This document shows, piece by piece, positions 61,076-64,000 of a DNA stretch of 64,000 nt (the first letter of the stretch is position 1; each line of letters starts with the position of its first letter). Source of the DNA: Sinorhizobium sp. 6-70 (GTDB taxonomy: Bacteria > Pseudomonadota > Alphaproteobacteria > Rhizobiales > Rhizobiaceae); the NCBI RefSeq assembly GCF_030124375.1, contig NZ_JASKLS010000010.1, positions 186,001 to 250,000 on the forward strand. Reading direction: 5' to 3'. The notes beneath the pieces were generated by a model that was not told where the DNA came from, did no database searches, and saw only the letters and a list, made by a program, of their open reading frames with translations. A program made the translations under genes and the position numbers.

Positions 61076-62068
61076 GTGAGCACGACATTTTCCAAACCTA
61101 TCGATCCGGTCCGCCGCGACCTCCTGCTGTTCGGCCTCGGCGCGACGGTTTTGTCGGCTCTGCCAATCCTGCCGGCTGCTGCCTCTCAGCCCTCCATTCC
61201 AGGCAACACGCAATCTGAAAGGATCAACAACATGAGCACTGTTACGACCAAGGACAACGTCGAGATTTTTTACAAGGACTGGGGTCCGCGCGACGCTCAG
61301 CCGATCGTCTTTCACCACGGCTGGCCGCTGAGCGCGGACGACTGGGATACCCAGATGCTCTATTTCCTCGGGCAGGGCTATCGCGTCGTCGCTCATGATC
61401 GACGCGGCCACGGCCGCTCCGCCCAGGTCAGCGACGGTCACGACATGGATCACTACGCGGCCGATGTCGCCGCCGTGGTCGAACATCTCGACCTCAGAAA
61501 TGCAGTCCATATCGGCCACTCAACCGGTGGCGGCGAGGCGGCGCACTACGTGGCTCGCTACGGCCAGCCCCAGGGCCGCGTCGCCAAGCTGGTGCTGATC
61601 GGCGCCGTGCCGCCGATCATGGTCAAGACGCCAGCCAATCCCGGCGGCCTGCCGATCGAGGTGTTCGACGGCCTCCGACGGCAGCTCGCCGCCAATCGTG
61701 CGCAGTTCTACCTCGATTTCGCGAGCGGACCTTTCTACAGCTATAACCGGCCCGGAGCGGAGAGCTCGCAAGCTGTGATCCAGAACTGGTGGCGCCAGGG
61801 CATGATGGGCGGCGCCAAGGCGCATTACGACGGCATCAAGGCGTTCTCCGAGACCGATTTCACCGGGGATCTCAAGGTCATCGACGTGCCGACGCTCGTC
61901 ATGCACGGCGATGACGATCAGATCGTACCGATAGAGGATTCCGCTCCGCTCTCCGCCAGGCTCCTCAGGAACAGCACCCTCAAGATCTACAAGAATCTCC
62001 CACACGGCATGTGCGCCACCCATGCCGATGTCGTGAACCCCGACCTGCTCGCCTTTGTGAAGGCCTAG
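61076..62068 (+). CDS. Alpha/beta hydrolase, chloroperoxidase/arylesterase type
   Basis: A 330-residue serine hydrolase of the non-heme chloroperoxidase type. Oxyanion loop HGWPLSADDWDTQ, then HDRRGHGRS, nucleophile in IGHSTGGGEAAH, acid in MHGDDDQIVP, and His in LPHGMCATH. From GTG 61076 (GGAG upstream) the N-terminus has a twin-arginine signal (RRDLLLFGLGATVLSALPI), so the product may be exported. A second start, ATG 61232, has AAAGGATC at the right distance and yields the normal cytoplasmic form of about 277 residues. It is divergent from the AraC gene. Confidence 0.88.
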   Translation: MSTTFSKPIDPVRRDLLLFGLGATVLSALPILPAAASQPSIPGNTQSERINNMSTVTTKDNVEIFYKDWGPRDAQPIVFHHGWPLSADDWDTQMLYFLGQGYRVVAHDRRGHGRSAQVSDGHDMDHYAADVAAVVEHLDLRNAVHIGHSTGGGEAAHYVARYGQPQGRVAKLVLIGAVPPIMVKTPANPGGLPIEVFDGLRRQLAANRAQFYLDFASGPFYSYNRPGAESSQAVIQNWWRQGMMGGAKAHYDGIKAFSETDFTGDLKVIDVPTLVMHGDDDQIVPIEDSAPLSARLLRNSTLKIYKNLPHGMCATHADVVNPDLLAFVKA

Positions 62069-62075
62069 CATTTTA

Positions 62076-62098
62076 GCCGGCGCGGCAAGCGCGCCGGC
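62076..62098 (+). terminator. Hairpin after the hydrolase gene
   Basis: GCCGGCGCG, loop GCAAG, CGCGCCGGC: a perfect 9-bp GC-rich stem 7 bases after the stop. It lacks a following T-run. Confidence 0.45.
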
Positions 62099-62146
62099 AA
62101 CCATCGCCCAATGCGAAACTGACGATCAATGAAAGGAGATATCGAA

Positions 62147-62947
62147 ATGTTGGGTCGTGAAATGAAATTCATTCAGAAATTGAGCGCAGCGATCCTCGCT
62201 GGCGCGGTTATTCTCGCTGGGGCCGGCGCTTCCATGGCCGCGCAGCCGCTTGTCGATTATTACCAGGACCCCGCCAAACCGGCACTGACCAAGGGGAACA
62301 TGAAACTTGACGTCTCGAAGGCGGCGCTCGTGGTTATCGACGCGCAGAACGACTTCATGAGCCCTGAAGGGATTGCCTGGCCGGTCCTGGGCGAAGCCGT
62401 CACCGAACGCAATGTCATTCCCCACCTTGATCAGCTCTTCGCCGCAGCAAAGCAGGCAGGAATGGTCGTCGCACTATCGCCTCACCATTACTACAAGTGG
62501 GATCACACGTGGAAGGTGCAGGGGCCTCTCGAAATATTCCAGCATGAGCTTGGCATATTCGATAGAAAAGACCCCTATTCGCTGGAGGGTTTCGAGGGTT
62601 CGGGGGCAGACTTCCTGCCGCGGTTCAAGAAATACATAGAGGATGGCAAGACTATTATCGCCTCGCCACACAAGCTGTACGGGCCGCAGCAAAACGATCT
62701 TTCCTTCCAGCTCCGCAAACAGGGCGTCACCCAGATCGTCCTTGCCGGGATGCTCGCCAACATGTGCGTTGAATCGCATCTCCGCGAGTTCCTTGAAGAA
62801 GGATTTGAAGTCGCAGTTGTTCGAGACGCCGTAGCCGCGCCCAAGTTGCCTGAGGGCGACGGCAATCTCGCCGCACTGATCAACTTCCGATATATGGCAA
62901 ACGGACTTTGGACGACCGATGAAACGGTCAAGATGATGGCGCCGTAA
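62147..62947 (+). CDS. Exported isochorismatase-family cysteine hydrolase, copy 2
   Basis: A 266-residue paralogue of the 55450-56253 product. The signal peptide (FIQKLSAAILAGAVILAGAGASMAA) and the mature enzyme are closely alike: Asp in LVVIDAQNDFMSPEG, Lys in IASPHKLYGPQ, Cys in LAGMLANMCVESHLREF, and the end NGLWTTDETVKMM. AAAGGAG lies 8 bases before ATG 62147; ATG 62162 (MKFIQKL) is also possible. It follows the alpha/beta hydrolase by 78 bases, with a hairpin between. The substrate is unknown. Confidence 0.88.
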   Translation: MLGREMKFIQKLSAAILAGAVILAGAGASMAAQPLVDYYQDPAKPALTKGNMKLDVSKAALVVIDAQNDFMSPEGIAWPVLGEAVTERNVIPHLDQLFAAAKQAGMVVALSPHHYYKWDHTWKVQGPLEIFQHELGIFDRKDPYSLEGFEGSGADFLPRFKKYIEDGKTIIASPHKLYGPQQNDLSFQLRKQGVTQIVLAGMLANMCVESHLREFLEEGFEVAVVRDAVAAPKLPEGDGNLAALINFRYMANGLWTTDETVKMMAP

Positions 62948-62957
62948 TCCAAAGGTC

Positions 62958-62994
62958 GGGAAATCGGATGGGAAGCCGCCCCATCCGATTTCCC
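62958..62994 (+). terminator. 15-bp perfect hairpin after the second hydrolase
   Basis: GGGAAATCGGATGGG (62958-62972), 7-base loop, CCCATCCGATTTCCC (62980-62994), 10 bases after the stop. No T-run follows (AAAGAAA instead). A weaker CGGCCG hairpin comes next. Confidence 0.55.
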
Positions 62995-63199
62995 AAAGAA
63001 ATACGGCCGGCCTCATTGCGGCCGTTGAGTTCCGGTTGTTGGCGCAACGCCGCCCTTTGGCACTGTCGCAGCGAAAGTCCACAGTCCACCCAACGGAGAC
63101 ATTGGCGCCAGACGCGATGTACGGCTCGATTTATCCGAATGCGGAAATTGTTTCCGGTATCCCACGATGAGCAGCGAGTTCCGACTGCTTTTGTCATGC

Positions 63200-64000
63200 C
63201 TAAGCAGCAGCGCCATTACGTGTTGTGTCTATTGACTGAGCCAGGACGGGCAGGTTCCGAGAGTCGCGCAGGTCCGCGGCCCGTGTGATCTCCGCCATCA
63301 CCCGATTTCGACCGGCCGATTTCGCAGCATAAAGAGCGCAATCAGCACGGTCGATGGCGCTATCCAGTGTCGTCTCCCCGTCTCGCACCGCCGACACACC
63401 GCAACTCGTCGTGACATTCCGGTTTAGCTCATCCTGATGCCAGTCCCTATTGGCAAACGAAACACGAAGCAGTTCTGCGAGCGCAACGGCCTCTTGTAGC
63501 GACACGTTCGGCAGAAAGGCCATGAACTCTTCGCCACCGTACCGCGCAGCGCTGCCGCGCCCGGCCACCAGGCCCCTGATCTCCTCGGCCAAGCCTGCAA
63601 TGACCGTGTCGCCGACAGCATGCCCGAATGTGTCGTTGATCCGCTTGAAGTGATCGATGTCGCAGACGAGCAGTGAGCCGCTGAGACCGCCTGTATTGAA
63701 GTCTCTCTCCAACGCCTGTTTAAAGCCGCGGCGATTGAGGAGCCCCGTCAGCTCATCCGTTTCGGCGGCAGCTCGATGCCGCTCGATTGCAGCAGATGCA
63801 CTCGCACCCAAAGCGGTGAACGGGAAGAACATGCAGACGGTTATGGTGGAGACACTTACCTCGAGATTATAGAGCGAGGTGGCGAAGTCACCGAAGTCAT
63901 CGCTTGAGTTCGTGAAAAAGGTGAAGAAGACCGCCCGCGTGAGGGAGTCCAAGACAACGATCGAACTTGTTACGACGAGTGCGATATCAATGGGACGAGA
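63200..64000 (-). CDS. GGDEF-domain diguanylate cyclase, 5' partial
   Basis: The gene continues beyond the right edge; the frame is open from 64000 as SRPIDIALVVTSSIVVLDSL. The visible part has one or two membrane segments (IALVVTSSIVVL; TITVCMFFPFTALGASA) and a complete GGDEF domain: ETDELTGLLNRRGFKQALER, CDIDHFKRINDTFGHAVGDT, the active site in ARYGGEEFMAFLP, and ADCALYAAKSAGRN. It should make cyclic di-GMP from GTP. The N-terminal sensor lies outside the window. The tail LAQSIDTTRNGAAA is not part of the domain. Confidence 0.9.
   Translation of the reverse strand, partial: SRPIDIALVVTSSIVVLDSLTRAVFFTFFTNSSDDFGDFATSLYNLEVSVSTITVCMFFPFTALGASASAAIERHRAAAETDELTGLLNRRGFKQALERDFNTGGLSGSLLVCDIDHFKRINDTFGHAVGDTVIAGLAEEIRGLVAGRGSAARYGGEEFMAFLPNVSLQEAVALAELLRVSFANRDWHQDELNRNVTTSCGVSAVRDGETTLDSAIDRADCALYAAKSAGRNRVMAEITRAADLRDSRNLPVLAQSIDTTRNGAAA

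Overview
The window reads as an accessory stretch of an alphaproteobacterial genome, most likely from the order Rhizobiales (Rhizobium, Ensifer, Mesorhizobium or Agrobacterium relatives). This is inferred from gene content: a BA14K protein, an AapJQMP-type amino-acid transporter, ccoNOQP-ccoGHIS in rhizobial fix order, a DUF2849 and DUF934 sulfite reductase module, and an alphaproteobacterial-type SerC and HemA. Whether it is plasmid or chromosome cannot be decided here. I saw no rRNA, tRNA, CRISPR array, integrase or intact insertion sequence.

Region 1 (1-12.1 kb) is a defence island. It holds a type I restriction-modification operon, hsdM-hsdS-hsdR, plus a trailing PD-(D/E)XK-like gene. Converging on it is a two-gene operon of an OLD/TOPRIM ATPase-nuclease and a UvrD-like helicase, which is the Gabija arrangement. 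hsdM is broken by a one-base frameshift. A frameshifted phage-type poly-gamma-glutamate hydrolase gene follows.

Region 2 (12.2-22.1 kb) holds small accessory genes: exported proteins, zinc ribbons, a TM2 protein, Excalibur, Sunset and nuclease-domain proteins, a BA14K protein and an SRAP repair protein. Two neighbouring genes carry in-frame stop codons. A module of anchored domain protein plus small membrane protein occurs twice.

Region 3 (22.5-31.4 kb) has a C-S lyase gene in one operon with an aapJQMP-like transporter, a divergent LysR regulator with a clear dyad at its start, and a flavin-type PAS protein paired with an NADPH diflavin reductase. Region 4 (31.5-37.6 kb) has a very large phosphoesterase and a malic enzyme, with gene remnants between them.

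Region 5 (37.8-55.3 kb) is metabolically coherent. It contains a MocR regulator, the operon deoC-serC-aminotransferase, the complete cbb3 oxidase set ccoNOQP-GHIS, dgoA, and hemA followed by a DUF2849-CysI fusion and DUF934. A shared operator (GTATG-N9-CATAC core) lies before mocR, between ccoN and dgoA, and before hemA, so I infer one MocR regulon joining PLP enzymes, heme/siroheme supply and respiration. This is the most interesting signal in the window.

Region 6 (55.4-64 kb) has two paralogous exported isochorismatase-family hydrolases flanking a MASE1 sensor kinase, a GlxA-type AraC regulator and a divergent alpha/beta hydrolase with two plausible starts. A GGDEF protein runs off the right edge.
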